A DNA stretch of 64,000 nt from Afipia sp. (GTDB taxonomy: Bacteria; Pseudomonadota; Alphaproteobacteria; Rhizobiales; Xanthobacteraceae). A program made the translations under genes and the position numbers. The DNA lies in contig JAFKEQ010000003.1 in NCBI GenBank assembly GCA_017308575.1, positions 806,001-870,000 on the forward strand, read 5' to 3'. Under the pieces are notes generated by a model. It did not search any database. It had not been told where the DNA came from and worked only from the letters and a program-made list of their open reading frames with translations. Below, in pieces: positions 1 to 8,542 of the stretch. Within the stretch, counting starts at the first letter, position 1; the number at the start of each line of letters is the position of its first letter.

Positions 1-1482
1 ATCGAAATGTCCCGCGGGGCAGGTGCCGCGACGAGCTTGATAGCGCCACGCGGTTGGATGGCGGCGGCGAAGTTCGGGATTGTCGTCGAAGTTGGCGCGC
101 GCTCTGGTGATAACCTGTCCCCAGGCGTAGCGATGGGCCGAGCCGGCACGCGCAGCATATTCCCATTCTGCTTCAGACGGCAGGCGGTAGGGCCGCCTCG
201 TACTTGCGGAGAGCCAAGTGACGTAAGCGGTCGCATCCGCCCAGCTCACGCCCACAACAGGGTGATCGTCGTTCTGAGCAAAGCCGGGCCGGCGCCAATT
301 TCGCCGGTTCTTTCGCGTAACGATGAGATCGCCGATGGCAAGAAACTGACCGGAAAGGGAATAGATCGGCTGGGCGGTTGCGTGCCCTGTCGCTTCGACG
401 AAACTCCTGTACTCACCGACCGTTACGCAGCAACGCCCAATTGCAAACGGGTGTGCGATCGTGACGAGATGAGCAGGTCCTTCGCATTCAGCCGATGCTC
501 CGTCTTCATCCTCGCCCATTTTGAATGTGCCGGCTGGCACGACGATCATCTCCGGGCCGAATTCGCTGTCCTTGAAGGACTCGTAGACGCCGTTGCCGGT
601 CAGGAAAGCGCGCCTGCCGCTGACCGCGGCACTGCCATCGCCGACATCGAAGCTGACATATTGGCGAGCGGATGACTCGCGCTGACTGCTGGCCACGGGC
701 GTCTCTTTCGCTTCGGTTTGCGCGTTGGCCGAAATGGGCCGCAGCACAATCCTAGGCGGAGCTCCCTGCATGAACATTGCCGGGCTTTGTCTGCCATTGG
801 TCAGGCTCTCGACCTCCGCGTTGACCTCACCGAAAATATCGAGGATCCACCGGCCGGGCAGCGTCAGCTTGCCCGCGAGGGTAGCGGCATAGGGACTGTT
901 CGTGCCGTCGCCGTCGAATGCGACGGCGCCTGCGGACGTCGAGAAGGCAACCAGCGTGCGACGCGGCACGTTATGAATGCCGGCCAGGCCTTGTGTGACA
1001 TCACGCGTCGAACTGTAGGCCTCGGGAATTGGATTGTCGCGACAGGCGTCGAGCACGACGATGTTGGCCGCAGTGTTCTTGCGCGCCAACTCGTCGACCA
1101 CCGCATCGACCTTCACCGCACCGCTTTTCAAATAGCGCGTGGCCGGGACCTCTGCGTCGATCGGCAACAGATAGTTGCTGCCCTGGTACTGGACGCCATG
1201 GCCGGCGTAATAAAAGAACGACGCCTCGGGCAGTTCCGCCTGCTCGATGCGCTCGCCGAAGCGCACGATCGCAGTCTCGAGCTGTGCCTTGGTGGCGTCG
1301 ATCACGACCTCCACGTCGAAGTCCAGGAGACGCATGGTGCGCTCAATCAGGCGCACGTCATTGATGGGATTGGCGAGCCTGCAGCCGGGATAGGTCGCAT
1401 TGCCGACCAGAAGCGCGATCTTCTGTCCACGCGGCGGAAGCGAAGTTTGCTGCGGGCCGGAGCGTGAGGCAGAACCAGACAT
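1..1482 (-). CDS. Caspase-like (C14) protease fused to a formylglycine-generating-enzyme-like domain; partial
   Basis: An open frame of 494 codons reads leftwards and leaves the window without a stop, so the C-terminus is missing. The start chosen has a GGGGG-rich ribosome site just before it. Residues about 20-250 are a caspase-fold (peptidase C14) domain: a GHG-type histidine at about H95 (YYAGHGVQ) and a cysteine at about C147 (LDACRDN). From about residue 310 the protein turns into an FGE/sulfatase-modifying-factor-like domain (VPAGTFKMG near its start, then GVSWADATAYVTWLS and RLPSEAEWEYAAR), a fold often used for binding rather than catalysis. Known families of this architecture are found among bacterial regulated-protease and conflict systems. 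It is the last visible gene of a minus-strand run with an unknown protein, a membrane protein and an HD protein. Substrate unknown. Confidence 0.88.
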   Translation of the reverse strand, partial: MSGSASRSGPQQTSLPPRGQKIALLVGNATYPGCRLANPINDVRLIERTMRLLDFDVEVVIDATKAQLETAIVRFGERIEQAELPEASFFYYAGHGVQYQGSNYLLPIDAEVPATRYLKSGAVKVDAVVDELARKNTAANIVVLDACRDNPIPEAYSSTRDVTQGLAGIHNVPRRTLVAFSTSAGAVAFDGDGTNSPYAATLAGKLTLPGRWILDIFGEVNAEVESLTNGRQSPAMFMQGAPPRIVLRPISANAQTEAKETPVASSQRESSARQYVSFDVGDGSAAVSGRRAFLTGNGVYESFKDSEFGPEMIVVPAGTFKMGEDEDGASAECEGPAHLVTIAHPFAIGRCCVTVGEYRSFVEATGHATAQPIYSLSGQFLAIGDLIVTRKNRRNWRRPGFAQNDDHPVVGVSWADATAYVTWLSASTRRPYRLPSEAEWEYAARAGSAHRYAWGQVITRARANFDDNPELRRRHPTAWRYQARRGTCPAGHFD

Positions 1483-1509
1483 GCTATCCCCCCATGCGCG
1501 CCAGCGCCA

Positions 1510-2415
1510 TCAAGCGGTCACCGAGTATTCGGCACTGCCGGCCGTCACGGCACCGGCCCATTTCCTTTGCTTGTCGTCAAGAACGCGGCGCAAGTTCGTC
1601 AGAAAGCGGGTGGTTTCCTCCTCATCGAGTGCGGCAGCCGGTGGTCTCGCGCCGCGCGGGTCGAGCTTGGCGATCACCTTCTCGTCCCAGACAAGGACGG
1701 ACGTGACGATGAAGCGACCGGGAAGCGGCGAGGCAGGTTGCGGCTCCGGCATCAGCAATGCGCGGCCATCGCTCCATGTCGGCAGGAACGGGGATGGCAG
1801 CCAGAGGACCGTCTCGGCCCAATCCGCTTCCCAGAGCCGCTGGCCATATCCCGCAGGATCGCGCGTCAGCATCGCATAGCCTGCTACCGGTGCTCTGGAC
1901 ACGCCGGTGAAAGCGATCTGGCCTTTGTCGCCGGGCTTGAACTCGATGCGGCGGCCCGATGGGAGAAACGGCGCGAACGAGCGCGTTCCCTGATAGTGTT
2001 CGACCACAAGCTTGGGCTCAGCCTGGTTCGGGGACGGAACGATCGCGAGTTCTTCAAGCAGCCCAACATGACCGCGCTCAAGCCGATCCTCATCGATCGT
2101 GCCTGCCGCCGCGATCAGTCTGCTGGTAAACCAATAAACCGGCAGCGCCAGGTCGCTGCCCTTGAAAGTCTGCGACGGCAGCGCGGGGAGCGACCGGGCA
2201 GCGCGAAAGCCTGCGAGCCGCTTGTTGATCAGGTTCGTGATTTCGTCGGCGATCCACGGCGCGCAGCCTACATCACCGTGGAGCACCTTGGTGAATCGGA
2301 CCGGACCGTCGTCGGCGCCAAAAATCTCGCGTGCCAGTTCAGCATCGGATTTGGGATGACCGATGATGTCGCGGAAAGCGCGCCATTTAACGTACAGGCT
2401 ATGAATTTTCGACAT
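1510..2415 (-). CDS. Hypothetical protein, 301 aa, upstream partner of the caspase-FGE gene
   Basis: No family recognised. The frame stays open further upstream, but that part overlaps the preceding membrane-protein gene and looks non-coding; the ATG at 2415 giving MSKIHSLYVKWRAF is preferred. The protein is soluble, with no signal peptide or membrane segment. The N-terminal third is helical and charged; the middle (about 150-250) has several W and P residues and reads as beta-rich (LWEADWAETVLWLPSPF). The C-terminus ends in a charged helix. The stop is 27 bases before the caspase-FGE start and the start is 37 bases after the membrane gene, so the genes are probably one transcript. A role as substrate, inhibitor or adaptor of the caspase is possible but only inferred from position. 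Confidence 0.75.
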   Translation of the reverse strand: MSKIHSLYVKWRAFRDIIGHPKSDAELAREIFGADDGPVRFTKVLHGDVGCAPWIADEITNLINKRLAGFRAARSLPALPSQTFKGSDLALPVYWFTSRLIAAAGTIDEDRLERGHVGLLEELAIVPSPNQAEPKLVVEHYQGTRSFAPFLPSGRRIEFKPGDKGQIAFTGVSRAPVAGYAMLTRDPAGYGQRLWEADWAETVLWLPSPFLPTWSDGRALLMPEPQPASPLPGRFIVTSVLVWDEKVIAKLDPRGARPPAAALDEEETTRFLTNLRRVLDDKQRKWAGAVTAGSAEYSVTA

Positions 2416-2452
2416 CGTGCCACTCGCCGAGGGTATCGCAGGGAAGCGGGTG

Positions 2453-3184
2453 TCACGACCTTCCCAAAGGTAGTCGCGTCGCCGCCCAGTTGATTGCCAG
2501 CGCGCCGACACCGAGAACGAGCGTATCCCAGAGGGCCGCAAGCGTCGATTGTACGCCCTGGAACAGAAGCGCGAGGAAGAAAAATACTCCTGGCAACTTT
2601 GGTTCTCCGACCGTGTAGGTCTCCTGCAACAACGCTCCGCGCACCACGGCGCCGGATTTCCACCCGGGGAAAAGGTCAAAGCCGAATAGGTTGACAACCG
2701 GAATGTTTGGCAGGGCGATGAATGAGGTCAAGCCCCAATCTGCCAGATGGTAGATAATCGGCAGAAAGATCACCACGGCCAATATACCGGCGAGCGCACC
2801 GACAACGATTGCCCTTGGCTTCAAAGGCTTCCAGGATCCGAGCAGCAGGCGGACGGCGCCGATGCCGAGAGGAACGCCCAACAGGGCCGTACCCGCAAGC
2901 ATCGCATAGTAACCAATATTGCCCGCTGCCTCCGGAGACATCGTCAGACATCCCAGGGTCAGGACGCCTGCGGTCGCGATGGCGAAGTATGTGCTCGGCC
3001 GGTTTATGTCCTGCCCTTGATTGGCTACGGCCAGCGAGAGTCCCACCATGCCGCCAATACCGGCGATCCAAATCAAATACCACAGGATCACCGACCCGAA
3101 ACTCAAGAGCAAGAACGCTAAGGCGACGTAAAGGAACAAACAGAGAAATAGCGCTGACAAGATTTCGCTGGCATAAAATTTCAA
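2453..3184 (-). CDS. Integral membrane protein, 243 aa
   Basis: About six to seven hydrophobic segments cover most of the chain, starting at residue 8 (LSALFLCLFLYVALAFLLL) and including segments near 32-52, 65-82, 90-112, 125-147 and 205-230. There is an extended, less hydrophobic stretch at about 150-200 containing a possible extracytoplasmic or amphipathic region (FGFDLFPGWKSGAVVRGALL). No transporter signature or enzymatic motif is seen. It lies between the HD-domain gene (31 bases upstream) and the 301-aa protein (37 bases downstream) in the same direction, which suggests a membrane component of the same module. Function unknown; family not recognised. Confidence 0.72.
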   Translation of the reverse strand: MKFYASEILSALFLCLFLYVALAFLLLSFGSVILWYLIWIAGIGGMVGLSLAVANQGQDINRPSTYFAIATAGVLTLGCLTMSPEAAGNIGYYAMLAGTALLGVPLGIGAVRLLLGSWKPLKPRAIVVGALAGILAVVIFLPIIYHLADWGLTSFIALPNIPVVNLFGFDLFPGWKSGAVVRGALLQETYTVGEPKLPGVFFFLALLFQGVQSTLAALWDTLVLGVGALAINWAATRLPLGRS

Positions 3185-3215
3185 GGCCCTGCTCCCGTTC
3201 TCCTCAGCCGCGCCG

Positions 3216-3746
3216 TTATCTACCCTCGCTTGGCACAGTCGAAGCCGCCACGGCTTTGCGGAATATCCGAAGATCGGCGAATTCCGGACCTTCGACCGCA
3301 GCCATCATTTGCAGCGTCGCAGATTTTTCGCGATTGAACGTCACGGCGAACTTCGGATCATATTCGGCGATCGTGCTGGAATTGTCCATGATATCAGCGC
3401 ATTTGATTACTTTGGCGGGCATTGGCGCGCGCGATAGACGCCAGCACGACTGGAGTACTCGTGTGGCTCGATTGCCCTTCTCGAGATCCGAGAGCCAGTA
3501 GACGAGCTCGGCCACACTTTCACCGAACATCAGGATGAGTTCCTGGATTGTCGTTTGCGTATCCTCGACGACGTCGTGCAGATAAGCCGCCGCGAGCGTC
3601 GTTGGATCGTTAATATCGTGATCTCGAAGGATCGCGACGACGGCTTCTAGATGCGTGACATACGGCAGGTCAGTGTATTTACGACGCTGTTGCGCGTGAC
3701 GCGCCGTCGCAAACTGCAAGGCACGTGTCATGATGTCGGTGCTCAT
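3216..3746 (-). CDS. HD-domain protein of the RelA/SpoT-hydrolase (Mesh1-like) type
   Basis: A 176-residue stand-alone HD domain. The pattern matches (p)ppGpp hydrolases and Mesh1: an early histidine (ARHAQQRRK), a second one in YVTHLEAV, the HD pair in AAYLHDVVEDT and the late aspartate in KCADIMDN. The synthetase domain is absent, so hydrolysis of a nucleotide such as (p)ppGpp or NADPH is the expected reaction; the real substrate is not shown. The start is the ATG at 3746 because GAGGT sits just ahead; the longer frame upstream lacks a ribosome site. It is the first gene of the run leading to the caspase-FGE protein. Nucleotide hydrolases in such places often control or terminate signals, but that is inference. 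Confidence 0.85.
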   Translation of the reverse strand: MSTDIMTRALQFATARHAQQRRKYTDLPYVTHLEAVVAILRDHDINDPTTLAAAYLHDVVEDTQTTIQELILMFGESVAELVYWLSDLEKGNRATRVLQSCWRLSRAPMPAKVIKCADIMDNSSTIAEYDPKFAVTFNREKSATLQMMAAVEGPEFADLRIFRKAVAASTVPSEGR

Positions 3747-3864
3747 ATGGACCTCAGTCAGGTATTGCGGACCAAACCAGGCGCCGTTTCCGGTCACAGG
3801 GCGGCCAACGAGGATCGCGAATGTATCAGATGCATCACCGCACTGCGCGGCGCCAGCACGCGCT

Positions 3865-3898
3865 GCCCTATGCATCCGCTTTCACGGATGCATAGGGC
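3865..3898. terminator. 14-bp perfect hairpin between the TPR and HD genes
   Basis: The sequence gccctatgcatccg is followed by a 6-base loop (ctttca) and its exact complement. It sits 39 bases after the stop of the minus-strand TPR gene and about 120 bases before the HD-gene start. No T-run follows on either strand, so it is not a classical intrinsic terminator. It could be a Rho-assisted terminator, an mRNA-end stabiliser or a protein-binding palindrome. Confidence 0.5.
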
Positions 3899-3936
3899 GC
3901 CGGTTGGCATTCGAGCTCGGACCGTGAGCTGCAAAG

Positions 3937-4617
3937 TCAAGGCAGTGACTCGACGCCGAGGCGCTTCAGCGCTGCTCGGCTTCTCAGGTGGTTGGGGGCA
4001 AAGCCGAGAGCCGTGCGGTAGTCGAGGATTGCGTAAGTGCCCTGCTCGAGGCGTTCCCTCACCATACCCCGTCCGAAATATGCGTCTGCGTAATCGGGCT
4101 TGAGCGACACGGCCTCGGAGAAATCGGCAAGAGACCTTTGCAGGGCGTTCTTACCGAGCCAGGCCCAGGCTCTCCAGTTGCGCGCCTCGGGTTGCCCCGT
4201 GTCGCCCGAGACCTCTATGACCTTCGTGAGGTCGGCGATGGCTTGATCAAAGTTGCCGGTAACGAGTTCGACCTTTCCGCGACTGAGATACGACATCAGG
4301 TAGTTAGGATTGGCGCGGATCGCCTTGTTGAGATCGGCCCGGGCCCGAGCCCAGTCCCGTATCTCCATCAAGGCCGTTCCTCGTGTTTCATACAGGATGC
4401 CGAGAGCCGGCATGAATTTCTTGTCGATGGCAGCGACGACCGCGAGACCCTCGCCCAATCCTTCAAATATCTCGATAGAGGCGGAGCAGATGGCTATTCG
4501 CTGCTCCGCAGGTCCGGTGGCCTTGAGACAATCCGCCGGCTGAATCGTAGTGGCCGCCTCGGCCCGGCCATATCCCATCATAAGGACCAAGCACAACATC
4601 ATCATCTGATAGCGCAT
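3937..4617 (-). CDS. Exported tetratricopeptide-repeat protein
   Basis: 226 residues. A Sec signal peptide is clear at the start (MRYQMMMLCLVLMMGYGRAEA), followed by about four TPR-like helix pairs: RGTALMEIRDWARARADLNKAIRAN, then YLSRGKVELVTGNFDQAIADLTK, then AWAWLGKNALQRSLADFSEAV, then AYFGRGMVRERLEQGTYAILDY, each with the spacing of alanine, glycine and proline expected of TPRs. The ATG at 4617 has an excellent ribosome site (AAGGAGGG), which rules out the longer upstream frame. TPR proteins act as protein-binding scaffolds; in the periplasm the partner is unknown. The gene points the same way as the HD/caspase run but is separated by a strong hairpin, so it may be transcribed alone. Confidence 0.85.
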   Translation of the reverse strand: MRYQMMMLCLVLMMGYGRAEAATTIQPADCLKATGPAEQRIAICSASIEIFEGLGEGLAVVAAIDKKFMPALGILYETRGTALMEIRDWARARADLNKAIRANPNYLMSYLSRGKVELVTGNFDQAIADLTKVIEVSGDTGQPEARNWRAWAWLGKNALQRSLADFSEAVSLKPDYADAYFGRGMVRERLEQGTYAILDYRTALGFAPNHLRSRAALKRLGVESLP

Positions 4618-4891
4618 TCTGGCATCCCTCCTTGATCTCGCTTGGCCACCATCTAAAGCGCTCGTTCCGAGGTCGCCATTGCCGTTCGTTGACAAGCATT
4701 GGATGGTGTCGCGGGCATAGTCTCCCGCGCCATCGTCGACCGTCATCGCCTGCGAGCGGTGCGGTAACCGTCTGCAATGCCGACTAAGGCCATCAGTTTG
4801 CTGGGCAAGGGCGAGCAATCAGCGACAATGGCAATCGGCGGAATTGAATGATTGGGTCACTACGGCCGCACCATCCATCATGGAATGAACA

Positions 4892-5410
4892 ATGCACGAG
4901 AGCTGGATCAGGGGATTGGCGCTCATTGCGCTGGCATGCACCGCAGCAATCGGCCCACTGGGAGCCAATGCCGCAAACTGCCCAGACTTCGAGGCAGACC
5001 CCGTATCCACAGCGCTACGGAGACCGGTGACGGGCGGCGATACGGAACCCAGCGCGGGCTTCGGGATGCGCACGCACCCAATACTCGGTGCTACTCGCTT
5101 ACATACCGGCGTCGATTGGACCGCGCCGATGGGAACCGCAGTCGTTGCCGCCGTCCGTGGTCGCGTTACAGCAGCAGGAACCGAGGGGCCTTACGGCAAG
5201 CGGGTGATTGTCGATCACGGAGCGTCCTACCAGACCATGTATGCTCAGCTCGGAACAATCACCGTGGCTGTCGGAGATTGTGTTGCGGCGGGCGACCTCA
5301 TCGGTACGGTCGGCATATCGGGCCTCACGATACACCCTCACCTCCATTTTGAAGTGCGGCACGAGGGCCAACCCATCGATCCCATGTCTCTGAGTTGGGT
5401 CAGGCCTTGA
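4892..5410 (+). CDS. M23/LytM-family peptidoglycan endopeptidase
   Basis: 172 residues with an N-terminal signal peptide (hydrophobic residues about 8-26, cleavage near ANAAN). The compact catalytic domain carries the zinc-binding pattern of the family: GFGMRTHP, then HTGVDW with the H-x(3)-D pair at about 71-75, and HPHLHFEVRHEG near residue 150. Family members cut peptide cross-links in the cell wall. Two cysteines (in NCPDF and GDCVAAGD) may form a disulphide in the periplasm. It opens a plus-strand group with a small membrane protein, a NADAR protein and a secreted protein. On a conjugative element a wall hydrolase could help assemble the transfer channel, but these genes lie 3.6 kb before the trb cluster, so the link is only a guess. 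Confidence 0.9.
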   Translation: MHESWIRGLALIALACTAAIGPLGANAANCPDFEADPVSTALRRPVTGGDTEPSAGFGMRTHPILGATRLHTGVDWTAPMGTAVVAAVRGRVTAAGTEGPYGKRVIVDHGASYQTMYAQLGTITVAVGDCVAAGDLIGTVGISGLTIHPHLHFEVRHEGQPIDPMSLSWVRP

Positions 5411-5438
5411 ATTGGATGGCGTGTCACGGAGGTCGTGC

Positions 5439-5819
5439 ATGAAACGGCTACTGATTTTTGGCCTTGTCGGGCCGACCATAGGCTTCCTGCTAGCCGTGCT
5501 CACGGCAGCCGCCCTGGGCTTTTGGCCTTCGGGCGGGCCGGCGCTTGCTGACCTGTTCGCCGATGCGTTTGCCGCCGGTGTCGTTCCCGCTGTTCTAACC
5601 GGTTGCGTGGACGGTCATCTGGCATCGAGAACCGGTCTCGGTCGCCGGATCTTACTTACCCCAGCGGCAGGCTATTTCATATGTGTCGTGGTCGGCTTGG
5701 TATTTCTCAATTACAAGCTACCAATTGTAGCGATCATGATATTCGCGCTCTATGGCATGATTGCTGCGGCGGCTTGTTCTGCGATTGCGAGCAGAGCGGT
5801 CGGTAAGGACATGAAATGA
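5439..5819 (+). CDS. Small integral membrane protein, 126 aa
   Basis: Four hydrophobic segments are visible (about 3-22, 40-58, 72-92 and 97-118). The start is the ATG at 5439, giving MKRLLIFGLVGPTIGF, because GGAGGT lies at the proper distance; an earlier in-frame codon at 5412 lacks one. The stop overlaps the start of the NADAR gene by four bases (ATGA), so translation of the two is likely coupled. No conserved motif was recognised and no function can be given. Confidence 0.7.
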   Translation: MKRLLIFGLVGPTIGFLLAVLTAAALGFWPSGGPALADLFADAFAAGVVPAVLTGCVDGHLASRTGLGRRILLTPAAGYFICVVVGLVFLNYKLPIVAIMIFALYGMIAAAACSAIASRAVGKDMK

Positions 5820-6337
5820 GCATGATCGTTCCATCGGACAACCGGATACTCTACTTCGGTCGCGATCGGGAAGGGTTCCGCTTCCTCTCGCATTTCCACG
5901 CCAGTCCGATCGTCATGAATGGCGAAAGCTGGCCGACTGTGGAGCACTATTATCAGTCACAGAAGTCAGCCAACCCAGAATACAAAGCCGCGATCCGGGA
6001 AGCCATTCATCCCGGTCTCGCTAAGCGTCTCGCCGCGCCCCCGTCTGCACCGCGCCGCATCTCGCAAAACTCATGGTTTCGCAAGAATGGCGAGCAGCCG
6101 CGCGCCGACTGGCATGATGTGAAGCTCGACATCATGCGTCGAGCGGACCACGCCAAATTTACGCAGAACGCAGACCTGGCGCTTCTGCTATTGGCGACCA
6201 ATGATGCGGAATTGATCGAGGACTCGCCAGGCGAGCCCTTCTGGGGCACGGGCCCCGACGGCGCGGGCCTCAACTGGGCGGGCAGGGTCATTATGGAGGT
6301 TCGCGACGCGTTGCGCAGCAAGGGTTTACAAAAATGA
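5816..6337 (+). CDS. NADAR-family (YbiA-like) N-glycosidase
   Basis: 173 residues, the usual family length. Family signatures are clear: an N-terminal FLSHFHASP-like segment, WPTVEHYYQSQK at about 39-50, ISQNSWF in the middle, and PFWGTGPDGAGLNWAGR followed by IMEVRD near the C-terminus. Known members (bacterial YbiA/RibX-like proteins) cleave the N-glycosidic bond of riboflavin-pathway intermediates; others are proposed or shown to act on ADP-ribose or NAD-derived nucleotides and ADP-ribosylated nucleic acid. The gene overlaps its neighbours on both sides by four bases (ATGA), so it sits in a tightly coupled operon with a membrane protein and a secreted protein. In an island full of TIR and SLOG genes a nucleotide-clearing role is attractive, but that is inference. 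Confidence 0.88.
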   Translation: MSMIVPSDNRILYFGRDREGFRFLSHFHASPIVMNGESWPTVEHYYQSQKSANPEYKAAIREAIHPGLAKRLAAPPSAPRRISQNSWFRKNGEQPRADWHDVKLDIMRRADHAKFTQNADLALLLLATNDAELIEDSPGEPFWGTGPDGAGLNWAGRVIMEVRDALRSKGLQK

Positions 6338-7089
6338 GCACAATGTCGTCATCGCCAGGCTCGGCGCGTGGCAGTCGCGCATCGGCGGGCAAATCTGGAA
6401 CTGGTGCGCAACCACGCGAGATCTCGGGGACCGTACCGGTGATCGTCAATGCGTCTGCCGCTCGGCATACGCTGCTCAGAATTGTCACCCGGCCGAACCT
6501 CATTCATGTCGTTGCGCTGGTGTGGAGTGTCGGACTTCTCGGCAGTCCGGCGCGGGCTGATCCTCCACCATTGTCCAAACCTCGGTCACGAGTGGAAGCG
6601 TTCGGTGGCGCTCTTGCGTCCGCTTGGACGTTTTGGGAGGCACCGATGGCGGGTGGATCGGCGCTGGTACCCCGGGTGCAATATGTCGGGCCGATCAATC
6701 GCGGTTTCAGGATCTCCGCGGAGTGCCGTGGCAGCGGTCCGTCAATCTACATCTCGATCGACAGTCCGAATTCACATTTACAGAGGCTCCGCTTCGACGT
6801 GCTGATCCCGGTGGTCTTTCGAACAGAAAGCAAAAGCTCGCTTACCATTGACAGTGTACGAGTGACCGCAAGGCTCACCGGAGGTTACACGGCAAATACC
6901 AATCGTATCACCATCGGCATGGCCCTCGCTGATGCCGCGCGTGCGATCAGCCTCATCGATGGCAATGCCGAAACCTCCGCACCCCTTCTCGTCGTCGAAG
7001 TCGCGGGAGCGGCGGGGACTTTCAACCTGACCGGCGCACGCGACACTTTCGCGCTCCTCAAACGTGCCTGTAAGTCAAGGAAGCTGTAG
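6334..7089 (+). CDS. Hypothetical exported protein, 251 aa
   Basis: Family not recognised. The start overlaps the NADAR stop by four bases. The first 50 residues are polar and Ser/Gly/Ala-rich; a hydrophobic stretch then ends in a signal-peptidase-like site (about 57-76, VVALVWSVGLLGSPARA before DPPP), so either the true start is further in or the signal is unusually late. The mature part looks beta-rich and soluble, with alternating hydrophobic strands (FDVLIPVVFRTESKSSLTID; TNRITIGMALADAARAI) and one cysteine pair. Probably a periplasmic protein of the M23/NADAR group. The odd N-terminal extension could be an artefact of coupling. Confidence 0.6.
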   Translation: MSTMSSSPGSARGSRASAGKSGTGAQPREISGTVPVIVNASAARHTLLRIVTRPNLIHVVALVWSVGLLGSPARADPPPLSKPRSRVEAFGGALASAWTFWEAPMAGGSALVPRVQYVGPINRGFRISAECRGSGPSIYISIDSPNSHLQRLRFDVLIPVVFRTESKSSLTIDSVRVTARLTGGYTANTNRITIGMALADAARAISLIDGNAETSAPLLVVEVAGAAGTFNLTGARDTFALLKRACKSRKL

Positions 7090-7453
7090 CGTGATAGTAA
7101 GGTCATCGCCCATGCTGTGGTGGTGAGCGTCAACAAGTCAACACGCCAAAAAAATGCTCTAGCAGTCCCGAGCTAATTAGGAGTCCTTGGCAGTCATGAC
7201 ACTCGGTCATTCTTTAGACATCTGCTTCCTCTTTTCCGGCCCAGATCGCGCGGACGTGCTCGCCTTGGAAGTCACCTCAATAGTACGCTCGGCGCTGTGT
7301 TTTAATCTGCCGCGGGGATCGCTCGGCGCGTCGAGTTGACTGCGTGCCAATGCTGCCACGGCCGAATTGTTGCTGGAGTAGACGCTCAACTTGGTAGTTC
7401 GCGCGCTGTGGAAAGCTGCACGGCAATATCAACGCTATGATGGGGGAAAGCGA
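7090..7453. other. Gene-free stretch before the LysR gene
   Basis: No convincing gene is seen in about 360 bases. It must hold the terminator of the upstream group and the promoter of the LysR gene. A TTGACT hexamer occurs near 7336, but no good -10 partner at the usual spacing could be assigned. Short open frames on both strands have poor coding character. Confidence 0.4.
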
Positions 7454-8353
7454 GTGGACTTGCGCCACTTACATTATATTGTTGCCAGCGCTCGTAACGG
7501 CAGCTTCAGCGCCGCTGCGCACGAATTCAATGTCCGGCAACCGATCGTCAGCAAGCGCATCAAGGAGGTTGAAGAAGAGCTTGAGGTCAAGCTGTTCGTT
7601 CGATCGACCGCAGGCGCGCGTCTCACACCTGCCGGTGAGGCGCTCGTCGTCGACGCGCGCCGCATCCTTGAGGACTTTGACCGCCTGACCGAGCGTGCGA
7701 GAGCGAGCGGCGCCGGCACGCTAGGACGAATTGTCGTCGGCTTGTACAAATCTCTTTCGCAGGGCACGCTGCGCACGTTCATCGACGATTTCCGCGAACG
7801 CTATCCCGACATCGACCTCGATCTGCTCGAAGTGCCGTTCACCGAAATTATCGCGGGCCTCCATTCCGGACGAGTCGACGCAGGGCTCATCCTGGGCGAT
7901 CCCGGCAAATGCGAAATCTTCGAGTCCCTTGCGCTCTGGTCGGAGCATCTCATGGTGGCATTGCCGAACGGCCATCGCCTTGCGGAAAAGTCCGTCATCT
8001 ATTGGCCCGAGCTGAAGGGCGAGCGCTTTCTCATCAGCCATAACGATCCTGGCCCCGATATTCGGAACATCCTGCTCCGCCATCTGGCAGCGCCGTCCGA
8101 TCATCCCCAGATCGACACGCTTCATCTCAATCGCGATAATATCCTCAGCGAAGTCGGCAGCGGTAAGGGTATCAGCCTGCAATGCGAATCCGCAGCGGGC
8201 CTGACCGGGCTCGGCGTCGTCTTTCGTCCTCTACACGATGGAAATGGCGCTACGCGGCTCGGCTATATCGTTTGCTGGAAGCCGGACAACATCAATCCCG
8301 TGCTGAATACGCTGCGCGATGCTTTCAAGGAGGCCATGTTGATTCGGCCGTGA
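7454..8353 (+). CDS. LysR-family transcriptional regulator next to the trb cluster
   Basis: 299 residues, standard LysR size. The N-terminal winged helix-turn-helix (about 2-60) has the family form: LRHLHYIVASARNGSFSAA, then QPIVSKRIKEVEEELEVKLF, then TPAGEALVVDARRIL. The rest is the effector-binding domain (from about residue 90: IVVGLYKSLSQGTL). The GTG at 7454 is taken as the start because GGGGGAAAG precedes it and the helix-turn-helix begins immediately. It reads towards trbB, 190 bases away, and LysR genes frequently sit next to trb clusters of integrative conjugative elements, so control of transfer is the natural guess. The inducing ligand is not predictable. Confidence 0.92.
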   Translation: MDLRHLHYIVASARNGSFSAAAHEFNVRQPIVSKRIKEVEEELEVKLFVRSTAGARLTPAGEALVVDARRILEDFDRLTERARASGAGTLGRIVVGLYKSLSQGTLRTFIDDFRERYPDIDLDLLEVPFTEIIAGLHSGRVDAGLILGDPGKCEIFESLALWSEHLMVALPNGHRLAEKSVIYWPELKGERFLISHNDPGPDIRNILLRHLAAPSDHPQIDTLHLNRDNILSEVGSGKGISLQCESAAGLTGLGVVFRPLHDGNGATRLGYIVCWKPDNINPVLNTLRDAFKEAMLIRP

Positions 8354-8502
8354 CCTGTTTCACGCGGCATCAGACGCCGTCTGTGGCACCGAATACTTCT
8401 AGTATTTTTTCGATCGCCTACGATGGGCTACGCCGGAACGCGACAGTTCAAATAAATCCTGTTGCCGGCACGCGATTACTGCCTTTCTTGATTGTCCCCG
8501 TC

Positions 8503-8527
8503 GCCATCCGACTGTCTCGCGGATGGC
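8503..8527. promoter_or_regulatory. 8-bp inverted repeat just before the trbB ribosome site
   Basis: gccatccg and cggatggc are exact complements separated by nine bases. The right arm ends a few bases before the purine-rich ribosome site of trbB. It could be an operator or an mRNA hairpin tuning trbB translation. No evidence distinguishes these. Confidence 0.4.
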
Positions 8528-8542
8528 AGGAGCGGGGGCACG

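Noticed and set aside
7..675. A 222-codon plus-strand frame
   Set aside because: It lies antisense to the caspase-FGE gene, which has clear catalytic motifs and family segments; the plus-strand translation has no recognisable features.
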